Position numbers and translations under genes: made by a program
In this document: piece by piece, positions 1 through 8,671 of the stretch
Layout of the letters: the number at the start of each line of letters is the position of its first letter
Position numbering within the stretch: position 1 is the stretch's first letter
NCBI RefSeq assembly: GCF_001458195.1
Contig: NZ_CYPU01000023.1
Location: forward strand, 1-64,000
Origin: Ruegeria atlantica
GTDB taxonomy: Bacteria; Pseudomonadota; Alphaproteobacteria; Rhodobacterales; Rhodobacteraceae
DNA length: 64,000 bases
Reading direction: 5' to 3'
The notes under the pieces: generated by a model
The model's database searches: none
Seen by the model: the letters and a program-made list of their open reading frames with translations, nothing else
What the model was told of the DNA's origin: nothing

Positions 1-617
1 GCGTTTGTCATATTTGACGGCCTTGCTGCGTGACTTTCGCCCGGGGATGCAAGGCGTTATTCCCATATCTACAAGGGCTTCACGGAACCAATCCGCATCA
101 TAGCCACGATCCCCAAGCAGCCAGTCGGCTGCTGGCAGGCTACTGACAAGAGCTCTCGCCCCAGTGTAGTCGCTTACTTGACCGGCGGTCATGAAGAACC
201 GAATGGGCCGCCCAACCGTGTCAGCCACTGCATGCAACTTTGTGTTCATGCCGCCTTTGGTACGCCCGATCAGGCGTCTGCGCCCCCCTTTTTGACCGAC
301 AAGCTGGAAGCTGTCCGGTGGGCCTTGAGGTAAGTCGCATCGATTGAAATCGTTTTATGGTCAGGGGCTTCAGCGGCAAGGCCCTCCATAATTCGGGCAA
401 ACACACCCATATCGCTCCACCGCTTCCAACGATTATAAAGCGTCTTAGGTGGACCATACTCCTTTGGTGCGTCGAACCAACGTAAGCCGTTGCGATTAAT
501 AAAGATAATACCACTCAATACCCGCCTATCATCGACGCGTGGCACACCGTGGCTCTTCGGAAAACAGGGCCGAAGCCGTGCCATTTGATCTTCGTTCAGC
601 CAGTAAAGATTGCTCAT
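1..617 (-). CDS. IS5-family transposase, OrfA plus OrfB by -1 frameshift, C-terminus off window
   Basis: Cut-and-paste DDE transposase of the IS5 family. The first frame (617 down to 270) encodes the N-terminal domain beginning MSNLYWLNEDQMARLRP and ends with the first catalytic Asp region (ISIDATYLKAHRTA). The second frame continues RRLIGRTKGGMNTKLHA and holds the second Asp in LLGDRGYDAD. The frames meet at a run of five A and six G on the coding strand (about 283-293), a classic slippery site, and the offset is -1, as in IS427-group elements that make the full protein by programmed frameshifting. No other disruption is visible, so the element may be functional. A deleted relative lies near 15.65-15.9 kb. 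Confidence 0.85.
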
Positions 618-692
618 ATAACCCCCGCAGTTTGGGAGCTTGAATCACGCCGAACCGACAACCTCAATCAGATTAATAGGTCCTGAGCCTAC
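1..692 (-). mobile_element. IS5-family (IS427-like) insertion sequence, partial
   Basis: This is the transposase-start end of an IS5-family element, cut by the left window edge. The transposase is read on the minus strand. Upstream of its start, about 75 bases run to an imperfect palindrome near 676-690 (TAGGTCCTGAGCCTA) that could be the terminal repeat; with the other end outside the window this cannot be confirmed. From there to the rep stop codon at 873 I see no gene. Confidence 0.75.
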
Positions 693-872
693 AAAGCCTT
701 CAGCGCGTCAAGGACAGGACGCCAAGGGTTAAAACCAATACTCATACCGCTCCAACAGAAATCAGGATCAATGCTCAAAAAAAGAGCGTAATGCGCACCA
801 CAACGCACTTGGTAAATCCTTTTAATCTGCGTTAAATGGCAATAGCATTAGTGCAAGCTTTTGGACAAACGC

Positions 873-2132
873 TCATGTGAATACCTCTGGTTCGAGCTCT
901 TCCCAGAATTCGAAAATCTTTGTGGCGTTCAACCCTGATCGCCATCCATGAGCTCTGAAATGTTCTCGGTCGAGATCACTATCAAGGCCGGACAGAAAGA
1001 GCCTCTTATCCGCATCGCGTTGTGTTGGGTTTCGCCGCGAAACCAGGTCCTCAACAATTGCCAACCGCCGCGCACGTTCGGTTCGCTCTGCAGTCCTTGT
1101 TTCGTATTCCTTGTCCTGTTGCTCTTGTTCGGAAGTCCTGCGCTGTGCAACTTCACCCACTGATGGGTCTGGCACTGCCGACGTCTTACTTTCTGGCGCT
1201 TGATAGTTGTCCCGCAAGGCAGCGGACAGAAAACCAAGAGTCGATTTAACTCCATCCCTGCCCTTGGCATATTCGAGCTTCTCCCGAACATAGTCTTCGC
1301 CATGTTCAGAAATCCATTGTCGCGCCAACCTGTCGGACACACCTTGCTGGCGCAGCGTCTTGTAGATTGTCAGATTGCGAACGCCATCTTCATCATCAAT
1401 CTCAAACATCGCTTTCTGCGGGTTACCCTTTATCAGGAACCGGATATCTGTAACTGTGCGGCCTTTCTTTTGGAATTCAGGCTCAATGAGAATATCAGAG
1501 CTTTTGTTAACTTCGGCGACAGCTGGTTTAATGATCTTGGCATTTAGGTGCTTGAAGCTGCCATAGTAATCGCTTCCGTCGACCCCCATGAGCTTTCTGA
1601 AGACTTCCAACGCCCACCAACCCGTCGATCCTGTCCGGACAAATCGATAGCAATTTTCATAAAGCGCTAAACCGTGTCCCGAACTAAAATTCCTCTGAAT
1701 CTGGACATTTATTAACGCGTAGATCTTCGGATCATAGAGTTTCTGCGCCAATGCTGGTGAATATGCATATTCACAGATTCCATTCTTCAACTTTGCAAAA
1801 CTCAGCAAAGATGAAACACCCCATTCCTGGCGTCCCTGCTCATCCAACATATCCCATTCAGCTACCGTTTCAGCCAGAGCGCGCAAGCTAGCTCGCAACG
1901 TGTCAAAGTCGTTTGAGTTATATCCAACCATCATCGCCAACGTCCGGGCGTCAACTGTATGGGTCGGGGCGGACGTCAGCGCGTCATATGCATTCAACAA
2001 CAAAACATTCGACAACTTGCGTTGCAACAGCGTCAACTTCCCGCTGATGTGAATCGCGGCGACGTTTTTCTTAACTGTCTCCCGACGCAGCGCGCCTGAG
2101 AGGTTGTCCATGTTAACTTGTGTATCCGGCAT
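873..2132 (-). CDS. Plasmid-type replication initiator, Rep_3 (RepB) superfamily
   Basis: A 419-residue protein resembling iteron-binding initiators of the Rep_3 family (Pfam PF01051), which open plasmid origins and recruit host replication proteins. The family's first winged-helix signature is seen near residues 34-52 (LTLLQRKLSNVLLLNAYDAL), followed by a second region around WWALEVFRKLMGV. The C-terminal third (from about residue 300) is charged and probably disordered. The gene is divergent from parA-parB across a 579-base origin-like region, the usual arrangement on Roseobacter-group plasmids with this replicase class. The reading frame is intact. A parS-like palindrome is embedded in its 3' part (1028-1044), where it encodes the residues VSRRN. 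Start taken at 2132; an in-frame ATG seven codons later (MDNLSG) is an alternative. It is not RepC of a repABC plasmid. Confidence 0.85.
   Translation of the reverse strand: MPDTQVNMDNLSGALRRETVKKNVAAIHISGKLTLLQRKLSNVLLLNAYDALTSAPTHTVDARTLAMMVGYNSNDFDTLRASLRALAETVAEWDMLDEQGRQEWGVSSLLSFAKLKNGICEYAYSPALAQKLYDPKIYALINVQIQRNFSSGHGLALYENCYRFVRTGSTGWWALEVFRKLMGVDGSDYYGSFKHLNAKIIKPAVAEVNKSSDILIEPEFQKKGRTVTDIRFLIKGNPQKAMFEIDDEDGVRNLTIYKTLRQQGVSDRLARQWISEHGEDYVREKLEYAKGRDGVKSTLGFLSAALRDNYQAPESKTSAVPDPSVGEVAQRRTSEQEQQDKEYETRTAERTERARRLAIVEDLVSRRNPTQRDADKRLFLSGLDSDLDREHFRAHGWRSGLNATKIFEFWEELEPEVFT
1028..1044. promoter_or_regulatory. parS-like centromere palindrome 1, inside rep
   Basis: A 17-base perfect palindrome around one central base, GGTTTCGC-C-GCGAAACC, inside the rep coding sequence. 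The copy in parB at 4150-4166 is its exact reverse complement. Its GTTTC...GAAAC arms resemble the general parS layout. Confidence 0.75.
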
Positions 2133-2261
2133 GATTCTGCCTGGCTGCTCGTTTGCTCATTATTTGCATGATAGGTACCTAAGTTGCAATCTATTTTGGG
2201 TGCCTAAATACAGGATGACGCCAATCCCGTGGATGGGTACCTTTCGACGTAAGCCCGAAAG

Positions 2262-2270
2262 TTATCCACA
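2262..2270 (+). promoter_or_regulatory. DnaA box
   Basis: TTATCCACA, a full match to the consensus DnaA-binding site, 130 bases upstream of the rep start. It suggests host DnaA takes part in initiation here. Confidence 0.7.
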
Positions 2271-2577
2271 GAAACGCATAGGAAAGATTCGCACGAAGCA
2301 AAAAACATGCAAAAATCTCGTGCCCTGAACCCCAATTTAGAGCCTTTTTTGGGGAAAATACTAGCGCCCTGAGAATCGGGACCCTTCTAACCGTATCTTG
2401 GTGCCAGACGTCCTGTACTTGGGTACTCAAAATCCCGTATGGGGGTCCCCTTGACCCTGTAAATGGTTACTCATCAATATGTAATCTGTTGTAATAAATA
2501 CGTTTTTCTACCCTAAAGATTCCAAATTATACAAAATAACTAAACGATTTGTTGCGTTCTGCTTTATTGATTATTTA

Positions 2578-2594
2578 AGTTTCGTGGCGAAACC
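2578..2594. promoter_or_regulatory. parS-like centromere palindrome 2, upstream of parA
   Basis: AGTTTCGTGGCGAAACC, differing from the parB copy only at its first and eighth bases. It lies 117 bases before the parA start, where a ParB-bound site could also affect parAB expression. Confidence 0.7.
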
Positions 2595-2711
2595 TAGTAG
2601 GAACTACAACTTCAGTGGAAAAAACGAAGAGGAAGGATAGCCTCTCATCTAAATGTTCGCTACATTGCGCTATATACGCCGCCAAGGCGAACATTACCTG
2701 AGGTACCGACA

Positions 2712-4097
2712 GTGAATAAGACCAACCAACCTCCCCTGCCCCCTTATCTCAATCTCGATCCGGAAAAAGCAGCGGCAAAGTTACCTGATCCTATTGGAAC
2801 TTCACGATTCGCTAAAGCAGCCACTTTCTGTGCAAAAGGACGCGAGGATTTAGCCCGGAGAGGCTACGCACCCGACGGTGAAAAACGGTTACGTCGTTTC
2901 TCTATCTGGGAGATCACCAAATACTTAATTCCCGTAGCGCCAGCTCACCTAAGACGTGTTCTCAAATCAAATACTGAGCTACCACAAGGAGAGGGAGAAG
3001 CAGGGTCAAAGTGGTTTACTCTTGAAGAGGTTCTGACACTTAGAAAGCACTTTGCTGCGGAAGGTGTCAGTACCAAGGAATACTTGCCATACCGACCAGA
3101 CGGCCTGCCAGCCAAAGTCGTATCAGTGGCGAACTTCAAAGGCGGCGTTGGCAAAACTTCAACTGCGGCTCACCTCGCTATGTCTGCAGCATTGGATGGG
3201 TACAAAGTTCTTGTAATCGATTTGGATAGCCAGGGATCGATGACGTCAATTCTTGGCGGAACAGTTGCGGACGAATGGCAAACGGTATTTCCGCTGATAG
3301 CCAAAGATTACGCAAGGGCCGTTCAAGAAGAGAACCGCGTCAGACAGGTTGGCGGGCAGGCCGAAATCCCTTTGGACGAAACACTGCAAGAGGCGCTAAA
3401 TACAACCCCAACCGATGTTATTCAGAAAACCCATTGGCCCAATATTGACCTTATTGGTGCCCAACTGAATTTGTATTGGGCAGAGTTCCAGATTCCGGTG
3501 TGGCGTATGGGATTAAGAAGTTGGACATTGTGGGATGGCCTCACCAATTTCCTCGAGAATGAGGGTGTTCTCAACGATTACGACGTCGTCTTCATTGATA
3601 CTCCTCCTGCACTTGGGTACCTAACTATCAACGCACTGGCTGCGGCTGACATCCTTTTGGTGCCGCTTGGAGCTTCGTTCCTGGAGTTCGATTCAACCGG
3701 CCGGTTCTTTGACATGCTCTATACGACATTCGCAAGTATTGAAGATGGGGAAAACACCGCCCAACGAGCAGCCGGATTGCCTGAGTTGAAATTCGAATGG
3801 GATGTCGTTCGGGCAATCATTACCCGATTTGATGCCAGTCAACAGACAGATATGGCGAACGTGATCCAGGCGTACTTTGGCGACTTCATGAACGCATACC
3901 GACAGGATTTCACCGCTTTGGTCGGGCAGGCGGGTGAACAGGTTAACGGGATTTATGAGGCTGACTACCGAGATTTTAACCGTGAAACCTATGTCCGTGG
4001 GCGTGAAACTTTTGATCGTACCTACGCGGAATTCAAAGAAGTTCTAATAGGTTGCTGGTGGCGAGATGCCCAGTTGAGAGGTGAAAATAATGGCTAA
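2712..4097 (+). CDS. parA: Plasmid partition ATPase ParA (type Ia)
   Basis: A 461-residue partition ATPase. About 130 N-terminal residues form a DNA-binding extension (helix-turn-helix-like, RRFSIWEITKYL to LEEVLTLRKHF) as in type Ia ParA proteins, which bind and repress their own promoter. The deviant Walker A KGGVGKT is at 143-149, the A' motif VIDLDSQ at 168-174, and the Walker B-like YDVVFIDTPPALG near residue 290. ParA ATPases form nucleotide-dependent gradients on the nucleoid and move ParB-parS complexes. The start is GTG at 2712. The stop (TAA, 4095-4097) overlaps the parB start, so the pair is translationally coupled. The frame is intact. Confidence 0.9.
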   Translation: MNKTNQPPLPPYLNLDPEKAAAKLPDPIGTSRFAKAATFCAKGREDLARRGYAPDGEKRLRRFSIWEITKYLIPVAPAHLRRVLKSNTELPQGEGEAGSKWFTLEEVLTLRKHFAAEGVSTKEYLPYRPDGLPAKVVSVANFKGGVGKTSTAAHLAMSAALDGYKVLVIDLDSQGSMTSILGGTVADEWQTVFPLIAKDYARAVQEENRVRQVGGQAEIPLDETLQEALNTTPTDVIQKTHWPNIDLIGAQLNLYWAEFQIPVWRMGLRSWTLWDGLTNFLENEGVLNDYDVVFIDTPPALGYLTINALAAADILLVPLGASFLEFDSTGRFFDMLYTTFASIEDGENTAQRAAGLPELKFEWDVVRAIITRFDASQQTDMANVIQAYFGDFMNAYRQDFTALVGQAGEQVNGIYEADYRDFNRETYVRGRETFDRTYAEFKEVLIGCWWRDAQLRGENNG

Positions 4098-5157
4098 ACG
4101 TAGAAGGCTTGCTGTTCCAAACACAGCGGAGTTGGAAGAGTTGGAGGCGGGTTTCGCGGCGAAACCTTCTTTGAATCCGTTTGAAGGTACAACGTCTACA
4201 CCTCCGATCGCGCAAGTTGCAGCTGAAGCTGCTTCCTTAAGTGGGATGACAACTGTCACAGATCGTGTCGAATTGGCCAAGGATCAAAGCGACGCAGCAA
4301 GGTGGCGAAACGCAAAGGATGCTGGTTTGGTGGCTGAAATGCTGCCGATAGAGTTGATTGATGCCGAATATATTCGTCGAGATCGGATGGTCGAAGACGA
4401 AGAGGCTATGGCGGAACTCTTGGAATCTTTGAAAACAAATGGGCTGCGTACACCTATTGAAGTGACGCGTGAAGGCGAGAGCTTTGGTCTAATTTCGGGG
4501 TTCAGGCGCTTAGACGCGTTTAGACGATTGTCCAAAACTGATAATCTGTTTGCAACCATTCCTGCCTTCGTGAGAGGCGCCGGATCGGGGCAGGGGGTTT
4601 ACGTATCGATGGTCGAGGAAAATGAGCTACGCTCTAACCTAAGCCCATACGAGCGTGGACGTATCGCAGTTCTGGCTGTTGGGCAGGGGATATTCGAGTC
4701 GACTGAGGCCGCGGTAGAAGTACTATTTGCGACTGCCTCCAAAGCCAAGAGATCGAAGGTTCGCAGCTTTGCCATGGTCCACGAAGCGCTCGGCGACCTA
4801 CTGATGCATCCTGTGGCAATTTCGGAAAAAGCGGGTTTGAAACTCGCGGCGGCGCTGAGAGAGGGTGCCCAAAGCAAACTTCGCCAGGCTCTTGCAGAAG
4901 CTGAGGTTATTGACCCAAAATCCGAATGGGATGTTCTCGAAAGCGCAATGAATTCTTCTCGTTCACCCAAGGCCAAGAAGGCTCGTGGGGGACGCCCGCA
5001 GCTAGTGAAACCATTAACGCCGATTAAGTTGGCTGGAGGAGGGACACTACAGGCCGAGCTGTCACCAGACGAAGTTCGTATTAGGGTACGGTCGCCGGGA
5101 GTGTCAGAGGAAGATGCTCAGGAACTAATAGAACAGATTGCACGCCACTTGGGTTAG
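4090..5157 (+). CDS. parB: Plasmid partition protein ParB
   Basis: Centromere-binding partner of ParA, 355 residues from the ATG at 4090, which is preceded by AGAGG at 4076-4080; a GTG at 4081 would add three residues. A ParB_N/sulfiredoxin-like domain spans about residues 85-170 with the arginine-containing motif LISGFRRLDAF at 134-144, followed by a helix-turn-helix region (LSPYERGRIAVL) and a basic linker (SPKAKKARGGRP) before the C-terminal dimerisation part. The gene carries a perfect parS-like palindrome in codons 21-26 (residues GFAAKP), and a second overlaps its stop codon. It overlaps the end of parA by eight bases. Confidence 0.88.
   Translation: MAKRRRLAVPNTAELEELEAGFAAKPSLNPFEGTTSTPPIAQVAAEAASLSGMTTVTDRVELAKDQSDAARWRNAKDAGLVAEMLPIELIDAEYIRRDRMVEDEEAMAELLESLKTNGLRTPIEVTREGESFGLISGFRRLDAFRRLSKTDNLFATIPAFVRGAGSGQGVYVSMVEENELRSNLSPYERGRIAVLAVGQGIFESTEAAVEVLFATASKAKRSKVRSFAMVHEALGDLLMHPVAISEKAGLKLAAALREGAQSKLRQALAEAEVIDPKSEWDVLESAMNSSRSPKAKKARGGRPQLVKPLTPIKLAGGGTLQAELSPDEVRIRVRSPGVSEEDAQELIEQIARHLG
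4150..4166. promoter_or_regulatory. parS-like centromere palindrome 3, inside parB
   Basis: GGTTTCGCGGCGAAACC, the exact reverse complement of site 1, lying in frame within parB codons 21-26. Placing a centromere inside the partition gene itself is unusual. Confidence 0.75.
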
Positions 5158-5172
5158 TTTCGTGCCGAAACC
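5156..5172. promoter_or_regulatory. parS-like centromere palindrome 4, overlapping the parB stop codon
   Basis: AGTTTCGTGCCGAAACC, one base different from site 2. Its first two bases are the last two of the parB TAG stop. A centromere just downstream of parB is the usual type Ia position. Confidence 0.7.
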
Positions 5173-5199
5173 GGGAAAAACGCTTGTTTTTCTCTTTTC
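5173..5199 (+). terminator. Possible weak terminator after parB
   Basis: A short hairpin (AAAAAC, loop GCTT, GTTTTT) followed by CTCTTTTC. The stem is AT-rich and short, so confidence is low. Confidence 0.3.
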
Positions 5200-5329
5200 A
5201 GATTCAGGGCCAACATTGAAAAATTCATGCGACCGCCGGATTCTCGTTGTAGTAAGCATAAAGTGAGCATAATGATCACTAAATGAATTAGTTCTGCGTA
5301 ATATAAATATATTTGGGACTACGGTGACA

Positions 5330-5960
5330 CAGTAGCAAATTTTGACCATTGACCTTTGTGGCATAAGTACCTGCGCGGCGACCGGCGTTACCCAGTTGAA
5401 GGTTGATCCATGATTGCTTTCATAGGTGCGCAGTATCCAAAAGCAGTGATCCCGTTGGCAGTGTGTTTCCATGTTAGATACGGTGTCTGCTATCGAGATC
5501 TGGAAGAAATCATGGCCGAGCGCGGTGTTTCGGTGGACTGCACCGCGCTGAAACGATGGGTAACACGGTATTCTGGTGCATCGCTGAGGCAGCCCGTCGC
5601 CGCATAGCGCCATGTGACCGTTCTTGGAAAATGAGCACAACCTACATCAAAGTTAAAGGTGCGTGGGTTTACCCCTATCAGGCACACGTCTAATACGGCT
5701 AGACCCTAGAATTCATGCTTTCACGACGTCGAAACAAACCGGCCGCGACAAAATTAGTCACCCGGATGGTGGGGGGCAAGTTTTTCCCTGCACCGGCGAC
5801 GCTAAACGGGATCGAAGTTGCGCATGAAATCCGCCAAGGCCAACTCATGTCTGGGCTCTGTCCGTTTCGGCAGCCCGCCGAGGGAGCTGTCTAACTTCGG
5901 TGTTATCTCAAGAACAACTGTGCACGTTCAGAACTTTGCAACAAAGCCTCATTGGCACAT
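5330..5960 (+). pseudogene. Degenerate IS6-family element (remnant A)
   Basis: A decayed IS6-family copy. The frame from the ATG at 5410 starts MIAFIGAQYPKAVIPLA and matches the first 56 or so residues of the intact transposase at 16.4 kb before a stop at 5605-5607. Scattered later matches follow: YIKVKG, LSRRRNKPAATK, then IEVAHEIRQGQLMSGLCPF with about 75 codons deleted between them. The left terminal region (about 5330-5345) and the right (ACTTTGCAACAAAGCC, 5933-5948) still resemble IS6 inverted repeats. It cannot encode an active enzyme. Its first 95 or so bases are repeated in inverted orientation at 8735-8835. Confidence 0.85.
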
Positions 5961-6019
5961 TTTCTTGTCTGGATTGAATATCACGCAGGATCTAACGATT
6001 GTTCTCTGGCGTGCTTCAG

Positions 6020-6335
6020 CATGATCTCTTCGAAATGCCGCGACTGTCCTAGGGGTGTCGTTTTGTATGTCGTGTATTTCTTCTTGTGATACGCAGTTTC
6101 CTCTCGAGATTTGGAGGAGATCCTAACCGAGAGCGGCGTCACCGTTGATCATGCGACGCTCCGCATTTGGGTGGTTAAACTCGCCCCGTTTGGTCGATTT
6201 CGAAGCGCACAAGCGAAAGAAAGCCTGCTCGGCTTCCTGACGCATGGGTGAAACCCATGTCAAAATGCTCGGCCAGTGGACGTGACTTTACCGCGCAGTC
6301 GTTCGCGATCTAGGAGCCGATATTCGCGCCGCAGG
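6020..6335 (+). pseudogene. Degenerate IS6-family transposase fragment (remnant B)
   Basis: Broken frames still give recognisable IS6 transposase residues: RDCPRGVVLYVVYFF, a stop, then SSRDLEEILTESGVTVDHATLRIWVVK. This matches the N-terminal third of IS6 transposases, but it is a different lineage from remnant A (DHATLRIWVVKLAP rather than DCTALKRWVTRYSG). It lacks the DDE core. Confidence 0.75.
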
Positions 6336-6791
6336 CGGCAAAATTGTGGTCTGAGCCCATCTCGATTGTACCGTATATTGAACGAACTAGTACATTGAAC
6401 CCCTATACTTTCGCTCGCTTAGATTGAACTATTGGGCCATGATTTTTAATTAATACTTTGGCAAATTTGAATGCCCATTCTTGGGCAACTAATTTCGCCA
6501 TAAAAGTTGTAGTATGTCCTACAGATCGTCGCGTATTGGGCGGATCCAGGTTCAGCTATAGGCAGGCAGCGAACCCTTCAAGAGCAGGTCATTTTGGGGC
6601 GTACTCGACTGGCGCAAGATTGGCAACCTTTCAACTGGAAAACAATTGTGATCGCTAGGGTAAGTTCCCCCTAAAAATTCATAGGCGAATGTAAAAACGG
6701 ACTGAGTAACTGTCGTATTCTCTTCCAACGGACTAAGTGTAGAAAAACGTTTCGGAAATTCACAATCGTCGTTTCATTAGTAATACTCTGA
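6336..6791. other. AT-rich spacer without a recognisable gene
   Basis: About 450 bases with no convincing reading frame. A 66-codon open frame at 6458-6658 has no recognisable motif or ribosome-binding site. The sequence is AT-rich like the rest of the accessory block. I see no repeat or RNA gene. Confidence 0.5.
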
Positions 6792-7798
6792 GATGCACCC
6801 AAAGCCAGCGCGCAGGACACAATCGAAAACCAAATCCGGGAGTATCCAAGCCAAGAACAAACCCAAATGGTGAATCTCTGGTTGGAAAACAACGAAAAGG
6901 GAAGGCTCCAGTTTACAAGTCTTTTTGATCCCACCGATGACACTGTGATTGCACCACAGGCAACAGTGAATTATGGCTACAACTGGTTCAGCGTGTCTGA
7001 TGGCCCAGCTATCATTCACGCGCCGACCTATGACAGGTTCTTCTCTATTTCGATCTTTGATTTGAACCACAACACCACTGCGGTCATTGTGAATCCCGAC
7101 CTGCCTATTCTGATCACACGTCCGGGCAACCCGTTCCCAAGGGCTCATATGGCCACATCGTCAACCTCGAAACGGATCAGGGCCTCGTGTTTACCTGTAT
7201 GTCGGTCTACGAAAACCTCGGCGAAGTACCGGGCCTTGGCAAATCCATCACAATGGACGGCGGTAAGGGGAACATGATTCGCAATGTTCAAAGGTTCTCG
7301 TCCGAAATTGAATGGCAAGCTTTGGAAATTATCTATGCGATTGTGTTGAATGGCGGCAGACCGAGTGTTTCTTTTGGCAAGAGATATGGAGACGTTGGGG
7401 AGTTGTCGCTCGCTGCCGGGGTCCAGCAAAGGCAGTTGGGCACGCCACCTGACGCCGTTGGTTACAATGCGCTCTTCACGGACATCCAAGGTGAACTGTT
7501 CAATGGAGAGGGCACGCACAAAGTAACGGTTCCGGCAGGAATAGTGCATGACGACGGATATCGTTCGATTACGGTCTACGGGTCCGACGACAAGCTTTTG
7601 ATACCCAATGATCAAAACGGGTACGATCGGACGACCTTTTTGTCTGGAACCAACGAAGACGAAACCCACACCGTGACGCACAGCCCGGATGGCAGCGGCC
7701 AAAACGGCATCCCGACCAGGACGCCGATTTACGTTCTTCTGCGCGCCTATTTGCCTGTCGCCGGAGCAGTCATAGAAACTGTTGTGGAGAAGCAATAT
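6792..7798 (+). pseudogene. Decayed DUF1254/DUF1214-family protein, copy 1
   Basis: The remains of a periplasmic DUF1254-DUF1214 protein. The open frame begins right after a stop at 6789-6791 with residues like the end of a signal peptide (DAPKASAQDTIENQI), so start and leader are missing. The DUF1254 part is seen in DPTDDTVIAPQATVNYGYNW and VSDGPAIIHAPTYDRFFSI. A frameshift at about 7125-7145 moves the frame to KGSYGHIVNLETDQGLVFT. The DUF1214 part follows (DDGYRSITVYGSDDKLLIPN, then PIYVLLRAYLPV). The frame then lacks its own stop and runs into copy 2. The enzymatic role of the family is not established. Confidence 0.75.
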
Positions 7799-8633
7799 AT
7801 GATCATGCATTTAAAACTATTTGCCTTGTCAGCAATTTGCAGCACTGTATTTTCCGGCGCTTGCATTGGCGGACAAATGCCCGTCACCCTCGACAACTAC
7901 AAGGTTGCGGAAGCCGGTCTGAGTTTTTCTGATGCCGCCAAAATTGCTGGTGAATACAATGTTTGCTACCATCCCGATGGCTTGGTTGCGTTTGATGAGC
8001 AAGCGGTTGATCGGATGAACTGTGACACCGTTCGCTCAGCCTACGTCGCCGACGTCAGCAATGGTGGGACAATCACTTTGCGGGATGCTAGAGATCGCTA
8101 TCTCTCGGCCATGGTTGTACAAATGATCACTATATCGATCAGGTTCTTTTGGAACCGGGCACCCACGAGATCAAATCCGAAACCGATTTTGCCCTCATTG
8201 TTGTCCACATCCAGATAGATGCCAACGACCCGTCTGATATTGAGAATGCCTGGAAACCGCAGCAACAGCTTGTTACAGAGACTGGAAGTCAGAACGATCC
8301 TGTCATTCCGGATTAAGATTTGGATGAGTTACTGGCTCTTCGTACCGAACTGCTCAAAGAAGGCTCGGTGCTTGGTTAGCTTGATGGGATGCAGTGCCCA
8401 CGGGGGAGGTTGATGAGCAAAAGCATATTCTTGGCACCACAATGACCTGGGGATTGCTGCCACCTGAGAACGATCAGTATCTATCGTACTTTAGTAAGGA
8501 ATACGTCTCTGAGCCGAACAATTGTTCGACGGCAACCTATGCACGACCACCAATGCTCGAAGGCGGCTTTTTTAAATCACTGTATGTCGTGAGGACGGCT
8601 ATACCAACACTGAGAACGCCATACTGAATAGAT
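7799..8633 (+). pseudogene. Decayed DUF1254-family protein, copy 2
   Basis: A second, truncated relative. It begins with a plausible ATG at 7799 behind GTGGAGAAG and a lipoprotein- or secretion-type leader (MIMHLKLFALSAICSTVFSG). DUF1254-like residues follow (GLSFSDAAKIAGEYNVCYHP, DARDRYLSAMVVQ). A frameshift near 8120 leads to NDHYIDQVLLEPGTHEI and then HIQIDANDPSDIENAWKPQQ. Stops interrupt at 8314 and again near 8380. Later fragments such as TMTWGLLPPENDQYLSYF continue to about 8630. It shares its reading frame with copy 1, so a deletion or lost stop has fused the two. Confidence 0.7.
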
Positions 8634-8671
8634 ATACTACTATGTTCAACGACGACGATACATTCACCGGC

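Larger units (their letters stand above)
2133..2711. other. Putative replication origin (oriV) between rep and parA
   Basis: The intergenic region between the divergent rep and parA genes has three origin-like properties. First, a perfect DnaA box (2262-2270). Second, several degenerate repeats around a GGGTACC core: 2174-2182, 2198-2207, 2235-2244, 2378-2390, 2420-2430 and 2465-2473. They are unevenly spaced, so they are candidate iterons only. Third, an AT-rich stretch at about 2470-2580 that could be the unwinding element. It also carries the promoters of both genes and parS-like site 2. A further GGGTACCTAA lies inside parA at 3615-3624. Confidence 0.6.

Noticed and set aside
873-5157. 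A repABC plasmid module
   Set aside because: The initiator is of the Rep_3 type, is divergent from parAB, and the parS-like sites do not match the usual repABC pattern.
6458-6658. A possible 66-residue gene
   Set aside because: No motif, poor composition and no ribosome-binding site in a region full of decayed DNA.
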